Positions 53,504-62,758 of a stretch of DNA of 64,000 nt are shown one piece after another. A program made the position numbers and the translations under genes. Below the pieces are notes generated by a model. That model saw nothing but the letters and a program-made list of their open reading frames with translations. It was not told the DNA's origin and ran no database searches. How positions within the stretch are numbered: position 1 is the first letter of the stretch; each line of letters begins with the position of its first letter. Source of the DNA: Flammeovirga yaeyamensis (GTDB lineage Bacteria > Bacteroidota > Bacteroidia > Cytophagales > Flammeovirgaceae); assembly GCF_018736045.1 (NCBI RefSeq), contig NZ_CP076132.1:486001-550000 (forward strand), in the 5' to 3' direction.

Positions 53504-54574
53504 TTATAATAACTCCATACCTCCTTTTAAACTGAAAATATTAGGAGAATTTAGGGCATTTTCTTTAAAGATATCGACTGCCATCATACTTCTTTTTCCA
53601 GATTGGCAATAAAAGACTACGTTTTTAGCTGTAGGAATTTCATCGATGCTATCCTCTAGGTCTGCTAGTGGAATGTGAATACCTCCAATATCATCAATTT
53701 CTCTTTCGTAGGTTTCTCTAACATCTACCAACACTGTTCCCTCTTCTGTGAGTAACTCCTCCAATTGTGAATAAGTGATTTCGATATCATCATCAGGGAC
53801 CGCACAAAAATCAAAATTATAATCACCCAATGTGGATATGTTGGCAACTTTTGGGTTTTTCTTAAACCTGAGCGTTTGAAAACTCATATTTAAGCCATTT
53901 ATCAACAAAAGTTCGCCACTTAAACACTTACCAACATTTGTGATTAGTTTTACGACTTCTGTTGCCTGCATTGTCCCCAATACACCCACCATCGCTCCAA
54001 CTACTCCAATTTCATTACAGTTGGGTGCTTCTTCTGCAGAAGGAGGATTAGGAAAAATGCAGCGGTAAGTTGGCCCGTCTTGGTAATTAAATACAGAAAG
54101 TTGACCATCAAATCCTTGGATAGAAGCAGAAACTAAAGGCTTATTCTGAATCACACAAGCATCATTGATAAGATAACGAGAAGAGAAGTTGTCGGTTCCA
54201 TCCACTACAATATCTGCTAAAGCGATAATCTCTAAGGCATTCTCTTTATTGAATTGCTTTAGAATTGTTGTCACTTTCACATGAGGGTTCATGGCATTTA
54301 ACCTTTTCTGAATCACTTCAGCTTTCGGTTTTCCGACATCCTCTGTCGTAAACATAATTTGACGTTGAAGATTGGAAATCGATACTTCGTCATGATCCAC
54401 CAAAATAATATGTCCAACGCCTGCAGCTGCTAAATATTGAGAGACTGGGCATCCCAAGCCACCTGCTCCAATAATTAAAATAGTAGCGTCTTTCAATTTT
54501 TGCTGTCCTTCTACACCTATTTCTTTTAAACGGATGTGTCTGTCGTATCTTTTGTATTCTTCTTTTGTCAACAT
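53504..54574 (-). CDS. thiF: ThiF/MoeB-type adenylyltransferase with C-terminal rhodanese domain
   Basis: 356 residues. E1-like: RHIRLKEIGVEGQQKLKDATILIIGAGGLGCP, DHDEVSISNLQRQIMF, TDNFSSRYLINDAC, and APNCNEIGVVGAMVGVLGTMQA with the probable active Cys. Rhodanese-like domain about 265-356, with FYCQSGKRSMMAVDIF supplying its Cys loop. It would adenylate the ThiS C-terminus and could pass sulfur to it. CxxC zinc pairs of MoeB/ThiF are not visible. MoeB or HesA are alternatives; the thi operon context favours ThiF. Separated from thiH by mosaic repeat C. Confidence 0.82.
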   Translation of the reverse strand: MLTKEEYKRYDRHIRLKEIGVEGQQKLKDATILIIGAGGLGCPVSQYLAAAGVGHIILVDHDEVSISNLQRQIMFTTEDVGKPKAEVIQKRLNAMNPHVKVTTILKQFNKENALEIIALADIVVDGTDNFSSRYLINDACVIQNKPLVSASIQGFDGQLSVFNYQDGPTYRCIFPNPPSAEEAPNCNEIGVVGAMVGVLGTMQATEVVKLITNVGKCLSGELLLINGLNMSFQTLRFKKNPKVANISTLGDYNFDFCAVPDDDIEITYSQLEELLTEEGTVLVDVRETYEREIDDIGGIHIPLADLEDSIDEIPTAKNVVFYCQSGKRSMMAVDIFKENALNSPNIFSLKGGMELL

Positions 54575-54890
54575 ATTTATATATATTACATGCTACTTCC
54601 ATGTATCCGGTCTGTGTATCGAGGGGCCAAGGCCACCTCGTTGGAGACGGAGATGTAACGATATTCGTATTAGGTTTAAACTTGTCGATAAAGTAACTTT
54701 CCTTAGTTCCTTAGTTCCTTAGTTCCTTAGTTCCTTAGTTCCTTAGTTCCTTAGTTCCTAAGTTAAAACACGAGGTCGGGAGACCTCTAACGTTTTTAGG
54801 CACAAATGACGCTATCGCTTAACATTTGCGCCAGTTTTACTTCTTCCCTCTTACCTAAAACGAGCGTTAACTTTGCTACCTGCTACCTAT
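54575..54890. other. Repeat-filled gap between thiH and thiF
   Basis: No gene. Holds a CGAGGGG...CCACCTCG palindrome (54620-54640) and mosaic repeat copy C. Confidence 0.75.
54701..54889. repeat. Mosaic intergenic repeat, copy C (in the thi operon)
   Basis: Eight CCTTAGTT units (54701-54764, the last CCTAAGTT), hairpin GAGGTC-GGGA-GACCTC (about 54772-54787), hairpin GGCACAAATG / CATTTGCGCC (about 54799-54833), CTTCTTCCCTCTTACC, AAAACGAGCGTTAA, and CTACCTG units reaching the thiH stop. Near-identical to copies A and B apart from unit numbers. Confidence 0.87.
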
Positions 54891-55997
54891 CTACTGCAAT
54901 GCCAAGTCCCAGTCTTTCCAGACTACTTCGTATCCCTGACTCTTCACCATCTCAGCAAACTCCTCTGCTGATCTTTCGTCAGAAATTTCGAATTGTTCTA
55001 ATGATTCTGGCTCAACTACATATCCACCAGGATTGGTTTTTGATCCTGCACTTGCAGATGTAATTCCCAATTTTATGATGTTATCTCTGAAAATCGGATG
55101 CTCTCTGGTTGATAAAGATAATTCGACTTCTTCATCAAATAATCTGTAGGCACAGATAAGCTGAACTAATTCTCTATCGGTCATTTCCACTTTAGGTTCC
55201 AATCCACCAGAGAAAGGTCTCAATCTAGGGAAAGAGATAGAGTATTTTGTTTGCCAGTACGTTCTTTCTAAATAATCGAGGTGAGCGGCAGTGAAGAAAG
55301 AATCCGTTCTCCAATCTTCTAAACCAATTAAAACACCTAATCCAATTTTATGAATACCCGCTTTTCCTAATCGGTCAGGTGTATCCACTCTATAGTCAAA
55401 ATTCGATTTTTTCCCCTTCGGGTGATGTTTTTTATAATCCTCTTTGTGGTAGGTCTCTTGATATACCAATACGGTATTCAAACCTGCTTCAATCAATTCC
55501 TCATATTCATCTTGATCCATAGGTTGAACTTCCATGGCGATATGAGAAAAGTAAGGTTTAACTAATTCAATAGCTTTTTTGATATACTGAACACCAACTG
55601 TTCTGTTGGCCTCACCGGTAACCAAAAGAATATGCTCAAAGCCCATTCCTCTGATGGCTTCTGCCTCACGAATGATTTCCTCGTCGGATAAAGTTCTTCT
55701 TCTCACTTTATTGTCCAAAGAGAAACCACAGTAAGTACATATATTCTGACACTCATTCGAAAGATACATCGGTGTGTACATCTGAATCGTATTACCGAAT
55801 CTCTTCTTAGTGAGTTGATGACTCAATTGTGCCATTTGCTCAAGATACGGAGCAGCAGCAGGAGAGATCAATGCTTTGAAATCTTCCAAAGTTCTTTTCT
55901 CTTTTCCCAATGCTCTTTCTACATCATGAGCAGTTTTTGAGTAGATGCTAGCTTTAACATCGTCCCAATTATGCTGATAGAATAAATCTTGGTACAT
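54891..55997 (-). CDS. thiH: 2-iminoacetate synthase (tyrosine lyase) ThiH
   Basis: 368 residues. Radical-SAM enzyme cleaving tyrosine to dehydroglycine for the thiazole ring. The cluster motif CQNICTYCGF (CxxxCxxC) is preceded by IQMYTPMYLSNE. VTGEANRTVGVQYIKKAI, VYQETYHKEDYKKHHPKG and KYSISFPRLRPFSGG are specific to ThiH. Its stop TAG borders repeat C. Confidence 0.95.
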   Translation of the reverse strand: MYQDLFYQHNWDDVKASIYSKTAHDVERALGKEKRTLEDFKALISPAAAPYLEQMAQLSHQLTKKRFGNTIQMYTPMYLSNECQNICTYCGFSLDNKVRRRTLSDEEIIREAEAIRGMGFEHILLVTGEANRTVGVQYIKKAIELVKPYFSHIAMEVQPMDQDEYEELIEAGLNTVLVYQETYHKEDYKKHHPKGKKSNFDYRVDTPDRLGKAGIHKIGLGVLIGLEDWRTDSFFTAAHLDYLERTYWQTKYSISFPRLRPFSGGLEPKVEMTDRELVQLICAYRLFDEEVELSLSTREHPIFRDNIIKLGITSASAGSKTNPGGYVVEPESLEQFEISDERSAEEFAEMVKSQGYEVVWKDWDLALQ

Positions 55998-56005
55998 ATT
56001 TTTAT

Positions 56006-56200
56006 AACTAAGGAACTAAGAAACTAAGGAACTAAGGGAGTAGTTACCAAGATCTTGTTCTGTGAGAAACATTATAAGGTAAGAGGTAAAAGGTAAGAAG
56101 TAAGTGATACATCTACTTTCTAGCAAATTTAAATTTGTACCAAGTAATGAGGAGCGAACTATTAGCACCTGCTACCTACTACCTACTACCTACTACCTAT
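56006..56200. repeat. Mosaic intergenic repeat, fragmentary copy D
   Basis: Pieces in the gap between thiG and thiH: AACTAAGG-type units (56006-56038, CCTTAGTT reversed), GGTAAGAGGTAAAAGGTAAG (about 56079-56098), the 18-bp TAATGAGGAGCGAACTAT (56145-56162, exact match to 24169-24186), and CTACCTA units (56170-56199) that abut the thiG stop. Order and orientation differ from copies A-C. Confidence 0.7.
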
Positions 56201-56201
56201 T

Positions 56202-56975
56202 CTAAAGTTGATTTAAGAATCCCGTCAAAGGCGAACTTGCTTCGGCAGTCACCCTCGGCTGTGCCACTTGTGCTAAGTGTGCTGCACGACCTGCTTCTAC
56301 TGCTTGACCAAATGCTTTACCCATTGCTACTGGATCACCTGCGACGGCAATTGCTGTGTTGACAAGCACTGCATCTGCACCCAATTCCATGGCATGTGCC
56401 GCGTGAGATGGAGCGCCGATACCTGCATCTACAACTACAGGAACATTACTTTGTTCTATGATGATTTCTAGGAAATCCAAAGTTTTTAAACCTTTGTTAC
56501 TTCCGATTGGGGCACCTAAAGGCATCACTGCTGCACATCCTACATCTTCCAAGCGTTTACATAAAACTGGATCTGCATGGATATAAGGAAGTACCACAAA
56601 ACCTTGTTTTACCATTTCTTCTGCCGCCTGTAGCGTTTCGATAGGGTCTGGCATCAAGTATTTTGGGTCGGGGTGGATTTCTAATTTTACCCAGTTAGTT
56701 CCTAGTGCTTCTCTAGCCAATTGTGCAGCGAATACTGCTTCTTTAGCTGTTCTAGCACCAGAAGTGTTAGGTAATAAATTAAACTGATCGTGTTTTAGAT
56801 GAGCTAATACATCATCTTCTGGATTATCAACATCCACTCTTTTTAATGCAACAGTCACCAATTCTGATCCTGATGCTAAAAGTGATTGTTCCATCAACTC
56901 ATTAGACATAAATTTACCTGTACCTGTAAATAGTCTAGAGTTGAATGTTTTATCTGCAATTACTAATTGATCCAT
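56202..56975 (-). CDS. thiG: Thiazole synthase ThiG
   Basis: 257 residues, TIM barrel forming the thiazole phosphate from DXP, dehydroglycine and Thi[36 protein letters not shown] with the Schiff-base Lys, [63 protein letters not shown] and [30 protein letters not shown] are canonical. It is 12 nt after thiE. Confidence 0.97.
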   Translation of the reverse strand: MDQLVIADKTFNSRLFTGTGKFMSNELMEQSLLASGSELVTVALKRVDVDNPEDDVLAHLKHDQFNLLPNTSGARTAKEAVFAAQLAREALGTNWVKLEIHPDPKYLMPDPIETLQAAEEMVKQGFVVLPYIHADPVLCKRLEDVGCAAVMPLGAPIGSNKGLKTLDFLEIIIEQSNVPVVVDAGIGAPSHAAHAMELGADAVLVNTAIAVAGDPVAMGKAFGQAVEAGRAAHLAQVAQPRVTAEASSPLTGFLNQL

Positions 56976-56987
56976 TTTTCTAAAGTT

Positions 56988-57614
56988 TTACAATGCCAAT
57001 TCTACTTCCAATTCAGAAACGACTTTTTCTGGTTGAGGTGCGTTTGCTATTAAACCAGAAACGGCTACACCATAAATACCTGTCGATAAAATGCTTTTAA
57101 CATCTGCAGTTTCAATACCTCCAATGGCAATGATTGGTGTATCGATACCTCTGTTTTTACATTCATCTAATAAGCTTTGGTAACCATCAAGTCCTAAAAT
57201 TGGGCTTAACTTCTTCTTTGTTTGTGTAAATCTAAAAGGACCAAGACCGATGTAGTCGACACCAAAATCATACAATCGCTGAATATCTTCGATCGTATTG
57301 GCAGTGCCTCCAACAATTTTATTTTCACCTAGAATTTCTCGAGCTGTTGCCGGAGAGATATCCTCTTTACCTACGTGAACACCATCAGCACCAATTGCTT
57401 TGGCTACTTCAGGTTTATCATTAATCAGTAAAACAGCGTTGTACTGATCTGTGATTTTTTTCGCCTCAATTCCTAAGGCTATATATTCTTCTTCGGTGAC
57501 TTCCTTTGCTCTTAATTGTATCCATCGACAACCTGCCTCACACGCTTCTTTGATATGTTGAAGGTGGTTTTTGTCTTTTTTTTCTGTGGATATGTAGTGC
57601 AGTTTACTAATCAT
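56988..57614 (-). CDS. thiE: Thiamine-phosphate synthase ThiE
   Basis: 208 residues. Joins HMP-PP and thiazole phosphate. RWIQLRAKEVTEEEY, AVLLINDKPEVAKAIGADGVHVGKED, VGGTANTIEDIQR, DYIGLGPFRFTQTKKK, and IAIGGIETADVKSILSTGIYGVAVSG contain the pyrophosphate and Mg ligands of active ThiE. The start overlaps the thiD stop by 8 nt. Confidence 0.95.
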   Translation of the reverse strand: MISKLHYISTEKKDKNHLQHIKEACEAGCRWIQLRAKEVTEEEYIALGIEAKKITDQYNAVLLINDKPEVAKAIGADGVHVGKEDISPATAREILGENKIVGGTANTIEDIQRLYDFGVDYIGLGPFRFTQTKKKLSPILGLDGYQSLLDECKNRGIDTPIIAIGGIETADVKSILSTGIYGVAVSGLIANAPQPEKVVSELEVELAL

Positions 57615-58374
57615 GTTGGACTAAAACGGTATGTTGTCCAAGGCGGCTAGGATCACTCTCTAAAAAGTTTTCGATGTAATCTTTACCTCTTCGACAAGCC
57701 TCTTCAATAGATTTACCATGTGCCAGATGTCCTGCTATCGCTGAAGATAACACACAACCTGAACCATGTTTTTCATATGCGTTAATGTCCTTTCCTTCAA
57801 TCACTATCTCCTGACCTTTATACAACAGAATATCGTCGCCTTTATGGGTAGGGTGATGTCCACCTTTTAGCAAAACATGCGTTTTTTGACTTAACTCTTT
57901 TGCTTTTTCAAGAACATCGCCACCATTGGCTAAGATCTCCATTTCTTTCCAGTTTGGAGTAATCAAATCGATAGAGTTCAACACTTTATCTAACCATTTG
58001 ATGGTGTTTTCATCATGAAAGTCGTAACCGGCACTTGCTCTCAATACAGGATCAAGTACTATTTTACAAGTGGGGAAGAAACCTTTTACTAAACCAATCC
58101 AATTGGACATCAAATGGAAATCTTCCACGATACCAATTTTCATTGCCGATAAAGGATATTTCTCAATCAACGGAAGTAATTGTGCGGTAACAACATCGGC
58201 GCTCATCCAGTTCATGCCAATAAAATCCTCTGCCGTTTGATAGGTAATTGCAGTAGTTACACCAAACCCTTGCACATCGTGTGCTTCAAAAGTTTTGATA
58301 TCCGACAATACACCTGCTCCTCCAGAAGGATCAAAACCAGCAAGGCTTAAAGCGAAAGGTCTAAAGTTCTCCAT
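57607..58374 (-). CDS. thiD: Hydroxymethylpyrimidine (phosphate) kinase ThiD
   Basis: 255 residues, ribokinase-like fold, phosphorylating HMP and HMP-P. LSLAGFDPSGGAGVLSDIKTFEAHDVQGFGV, TTAITYQT, MKIGIVEDFHLMSNWI, VLDPVLRASAGYDFHD, LITPNWKEMEIL and the anion hole HGSGCVLSSAIAGHLAHG are diagnostic. ATG at 58374 lies 28 nt inside the upstream gene, indicating coupled translation. Confidence 0.95.
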   Translation of the reverse strand: MENFRPFALSLAGFDPSGGAGVLSDIKTFEAHDVQGFGVTTAITYQTAEDFIGMNWMSADVVTAQLLPLIEKYPLSAMKIGIVEDFHLMSNWIGLVKGFFPTCKIVLDPVLRASAGYDFHDENTIKWLDKVLNSIDLITPNWKEMEILANGGDVLEKAKELSQKTHVLLKGGHHPTHKGDDILLYKGQEIVIEGKDINAYEKHGSGCVLSSAIAGHLAHGKSIEEACRRGKDYIENFLESDPSRLGQHTVLVQHD

Positions 58375-58964
58375 GTTGTTAATAATTCAGTTGATTTTGA
58401 AAGTAATTTAGCGGATGAATCCTCCCATAGATATCCTAAAAGAGCAGCTCCATTAAAAGAGGTGCCGTCTAGCATTGGAATTGTCTGAGGAGATATGCCT
58501 CCTAAAGCGATCATTTGACGTGAAAACGAAGAGGTTTTCATTGTATTCAGAATGGCTTTGTTTGACTGATATCCTTTTTTAGAGATACTATCAAAGACAG
58601 GACTCAGAAAGAGGTAATCAAAAAGTTCTGGTATATAGACAATCTCTTCTGTTTGATGAACAGAAGAACTCAACCTTTTGCCCCTATTTTTCCAATAAAT
58701 TAACTGATCTTCAGAAATCTTAATCCTTTCAGGTTCTCTAAAGTGAACACCGCCTAAATTAAACTCTTCCACCAAATCATGATGTTGATGTAAAGTGAGT
58801 TGAGGAAAGTAAGCAGTAGGAATCACCTCAAGCAACATTCTTATTTCTTTGATAGAAGCTTCAGGCTTTCGAATGTGAATCACATCGATGCCATGCTCTA
58901 ACCAAAAACAGATTTGAGCGGCTTCATCATGAAAAAATGTGGGCTTTGTGATTCCTACTAGCAT
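58347..58964 (-). CDS. ThiE/TenI-like thiamine-phosphate-synthase-family protein
   Basis: 205 residues. The barrel resembles ThiE: VGITKPTFFHDEA, GIDVIHIRKPEASIKEI, QLTLHQHHDLVEEFNLGGVHFRE, SSSVHQTEEIVY, YLFLSPVFDSISKKGYQ and IALGGISPQTIPM. The Lys and Asp residues expected for pyrophosphate binding in true ThiE are replaced (HQHHDLVEEF instead of a LLINDxx type). TenI-like thiazole tautomerase is therefore more likely than a second synthase. Overlaps thiD by 28 nt; 8 nt after thiC. Confidence 0.82.
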   Translation of the reverse strand: MLVGITKPTFFHDEAAQICFWLEHGIDVIHIRKPEASIKEIRMLLEVIPTAYFPQLTLHQHHDLVEEFNLGGVHFREPERIKISEDQLIYWKNRGKRLSSSVHQTEEIVYIPELFDYLFLSPVFDSISKKGYQSNKAILNTMKTSSFSRQMIALGGISPQTIPMLDGTSFNGAALLGYLWEDSSAKLLSKSTELLTTWRTLDLSL

Positions 58965-58972
58965 ATTATTTT

Positions 58973-60862
<1,890 letters not shown>

Positions 60863-60935
60863 TTACTTGGTCGTTTTTTCGGGTGGGTTTCTTGCTCTTT
60901 AGATCTTGAAACTAGTATGCCCTTAGACCTTCGTG

Positions 60936-60955
60936 CCCATGATTGAAATCATGGG
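60936..60955. repeat. Perfect palindromic hairpin in the thiS-thiC gap
   Basis: CCCATGATT (60936-60944), 2-nt loop, AATCATGGG (60947-60955). No T run. It could be an RNA-processing or stabilising stem in the thiS-thiC transcript, or a small dispersed palindrome. Confidence 0.5.
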
Positions 60956-61081
60956 TTGATAGAGTGAAAAACGATCAAGACTAAAGCCTTGAAGTTTTTT
61001 GTGTTCCAACCGAATTAAACTTTAAGATAACTGATATTTCATCAGGTTGTTCTTAATTCTTCAAATTTATTTTTTATTCAA

Positions 61082-61288
61082 TTAACCTCCTTGAGCAGGA
61101 GCAACTATGGTCACATGATCGTTTTCCGAAAGGGCATGGTTATCCCATAAATCCTTGGAAACGATTTCATCATTAATGGCTACGGCAACCGCGCCCTTTG
61201 CCACAGAAATATTCATGTGTTCTAATAACTGTGCAATAGAAAATGCACTCGGAAGTGTGATAGACTTATTGTTTACAGTGATATTCAT
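61082..61288 (-). CDS. thiS: Sulfur carrier protein ThiS
   Basis: 68 residues, ubiquitin-like: MNITVNNKSITLPSAFSIAQLLEHMNIS, AVAVAINDEIVSKDLWDNHALSENDHVTIV, and the C-terminal APAQGG whose GlyGly is adenylated by ThiF and thiocarboxylated. First gene of the thi operon, 116 nt after the riboswitch core. Confidence 0.95.
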   Translation of the reverse strand: MNITVNNKSITLPSAFSIAQLLEHMNISVAKGAVAVAINDEIVSKDLWDNHALSENDHVTIVAPAQGG

Positions 61289-61399
61289 TTCTTTTAAAAA
61301 TTTGAAATGTAAGAGTCATCATGAGTAATGAATAACTCAAAATCAATACAACCAATAAACCTTAGGAGAGGATGCACGGAATTTGTGCATGAGTAGAAA

Positions 61400-61480
61400 T
61401 GACTTTTCCCTTCGTCGGTACTAACCGCATCAGGTTCAAAGGGTATTTCTCAGTTCGATTCAACGAACACCCCTAAAGTG
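61400..61480 (-). promoter_or_regulatory. TPP riboswitch (THI element)
   Basis: On the minus strand the conserved blocks appear in order: GGGGTGTTCG (near 61473), CTGAGAAATACCC (about 61453-61441), TTTGAACCTGATGCGGTTAG (61439-61420), then TACCGACGAAGGGAA ending near 61405. These are the TPP-binding aptamer helices. Binding of TPP should repress the downstream thiS-thiC-...-thiF operon. The expression platform between about 61400 and the ATG at 61288 was not resolved by eye. Confidence 0.95.
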
Positions 61481-61490
61481 TATGATGCGA

Positions 61491-61498
61491 CAAAATTA
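61491..61498 (-). promoter_or_regulatory. -7 element of the thi operon
   Basis: TAATTTTG on the minus strand, about 15 bp before the riboswitch core, which is where transcription should start. No -33 TTG at the usual distance. Confidence 0.55.
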
Positions 61499-61721
61499 GT
61501 AAATAAAAATTAAAAGATCCCTTTAAATCATGTTATAAATTGATTTTTAGCAAGAAGTATAAATATTATACTTCAATTTAATAACGAAATGAAGGTTTTT
61601 AATGATTAATTAGAGTAAAATATATTTCCAGAATCATGAAAATCATAGTGGAAATATTCTTTATCATTATAAATAACTGATATTGGAACACATTATTTTT
61701 ATTTAGTTTTTATTAATGTTT

Positions 61722-61729
61722 TACCTTTG
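61722..61729 (+). promoter_or_regulatory. -7 element of miaE
   Basis: TACCTTTG, 32 bp before the ATG; divergent from the thi promoter. The remainder of 61289-61761 is riboswitch leader and AT-rich DNA. Confidence 0.5.
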
Positions 61730-61761
61730 CCACAACTTTAAACATCTAATTTTTTAACCTC

Positions 61762-62376
61762 ATGCAAGAAGAGTTCAAAGGGCAAGGTCATATGTTACAC
61801 CTAAAACTACCAACCGATCCAAGGTGGGTAGATATGGTTGCCAATAATAATATAGAAGATATCTTAGTCGATCATGCTTATTGTGAGCAAAAGGCCGCAT
61901 CAGCTAGTATGTCGTTAATTGTGAATTATCCAGAGTTAGACGAGTTAGTAGATACCTTAACTCCAATTGTAGCCGAAGAATGGGAACATTTTGAAAGAGT
62001 ATTACAACAACTTCGTAAACGAGGAATGTCTCTTGGTCGAATGAGAAAGGACGATTACGTAAACGGTATCATCAAGTTTGTAAAGAAAGGTGGATCTAGA
62101 ACAGATCAATTGGTCGATAAACTATTAGTAAGTGCTTTAATTGAAGCAAGATCTTGTGAACGATTCAAATTGCTATGGAAAGGTTTAGATGATGAAGATC
62201 TAAAAGCTTTTTATTATGAACTAATGGTTTCTGAGGCAGGGCATTATGTGACTTTTATCGATTTAGCCAGAAAATATCAAGATAGAGATAAAGTAGATGA
62301 ACGTTGGCAAGAGATCTTAAAAATGGAAGCTGAGTTGATGAAATCTTTAGGAGTGAGAGCGGATAGGATGCATTAG
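61762..62376 (+). CDS. miaE: tRNA 2-(methylthio-N6-isopentenyl)adenosine-37 hydroxylase MiaE
   Basis: 204 residues, ferritin-like diiron monooxygenase hydroxylating ms2i6A37 in tRNA. Metal ligands are visible: Glu42 in CEQKAAS, Glu73 and His76 in EEWEHFERV, Glu128 in IEARSCERF, and Glu158 with His161 in SEAGHYVTF. Length fits the family. Monocistronic by context. miaA and miaB are not in the window. Confidence 0.95.
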   Translation: MQEEFKGQGHMLHLKLPTDPRWVDMVANNNIEDILVDHAYCEQKAASASMSLIVNYPELDELVDTLTPIVAEEWEHFERVLQQLRKRGMSLGRMRKDDYVNGIIKFVKKGGSRTDQLVDKLLVSALIEARSCERFKLLWKGLDDEDLKAFYYELMVSEAGHYVTFIDLARKYQDRDKVDERWQEILKMEAELMKSLGVRADRMH

Positions 62377-62758
62377 AAAGTGAATTTTATGAAAGCTTTA
62401 TGTTAACATGAGGTAATAAAATAATTATATATTATCCTTGTATAATTATATATATTAGGTGCATTACAATTAATATTAAATTAAATTGTTTTAATTCGAA
62501 CAAATAAATTATTGGATATGATATTATTTTTTTAATTGATTAATAATTTTGAAAAGGTTGTTTGTATTGATTGATATATAACAATGTGCAAAATGAATTA
62601 TGTATTTTTAAATTAATATAACCAAATAATTGATAGTCAACTAATTAAGTTTGTTGTAACGAATTTCATTTAACAGCGTAACTAAACTAAATATTTAAAA
62701 AATAATAAAAATTGTAAAAATATTATTATTGCTATTTTAATTTAAACAAGCTGGTTAC
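62377..62758. other. AT-rich intergenic region after miaE
   Basis: No gene or clear terminator seen. Very AT-rich, with homopolymer A and T tracts. It must hold the promoter of the T9SS-type protein gene, but I see no convincing element. Confidence 0.55.

Noticed and set aside
56202-56471. Cys-rich plus-strand open frames over thiG
   Set aside because: Antisense shadows of thiG with no independent features.
61441-61475. tRNA-like GTTCGATTC segment
   Set aside because: It is part of the TPP riboswitch on the minus strand; no cloverleaf can be formed around it.
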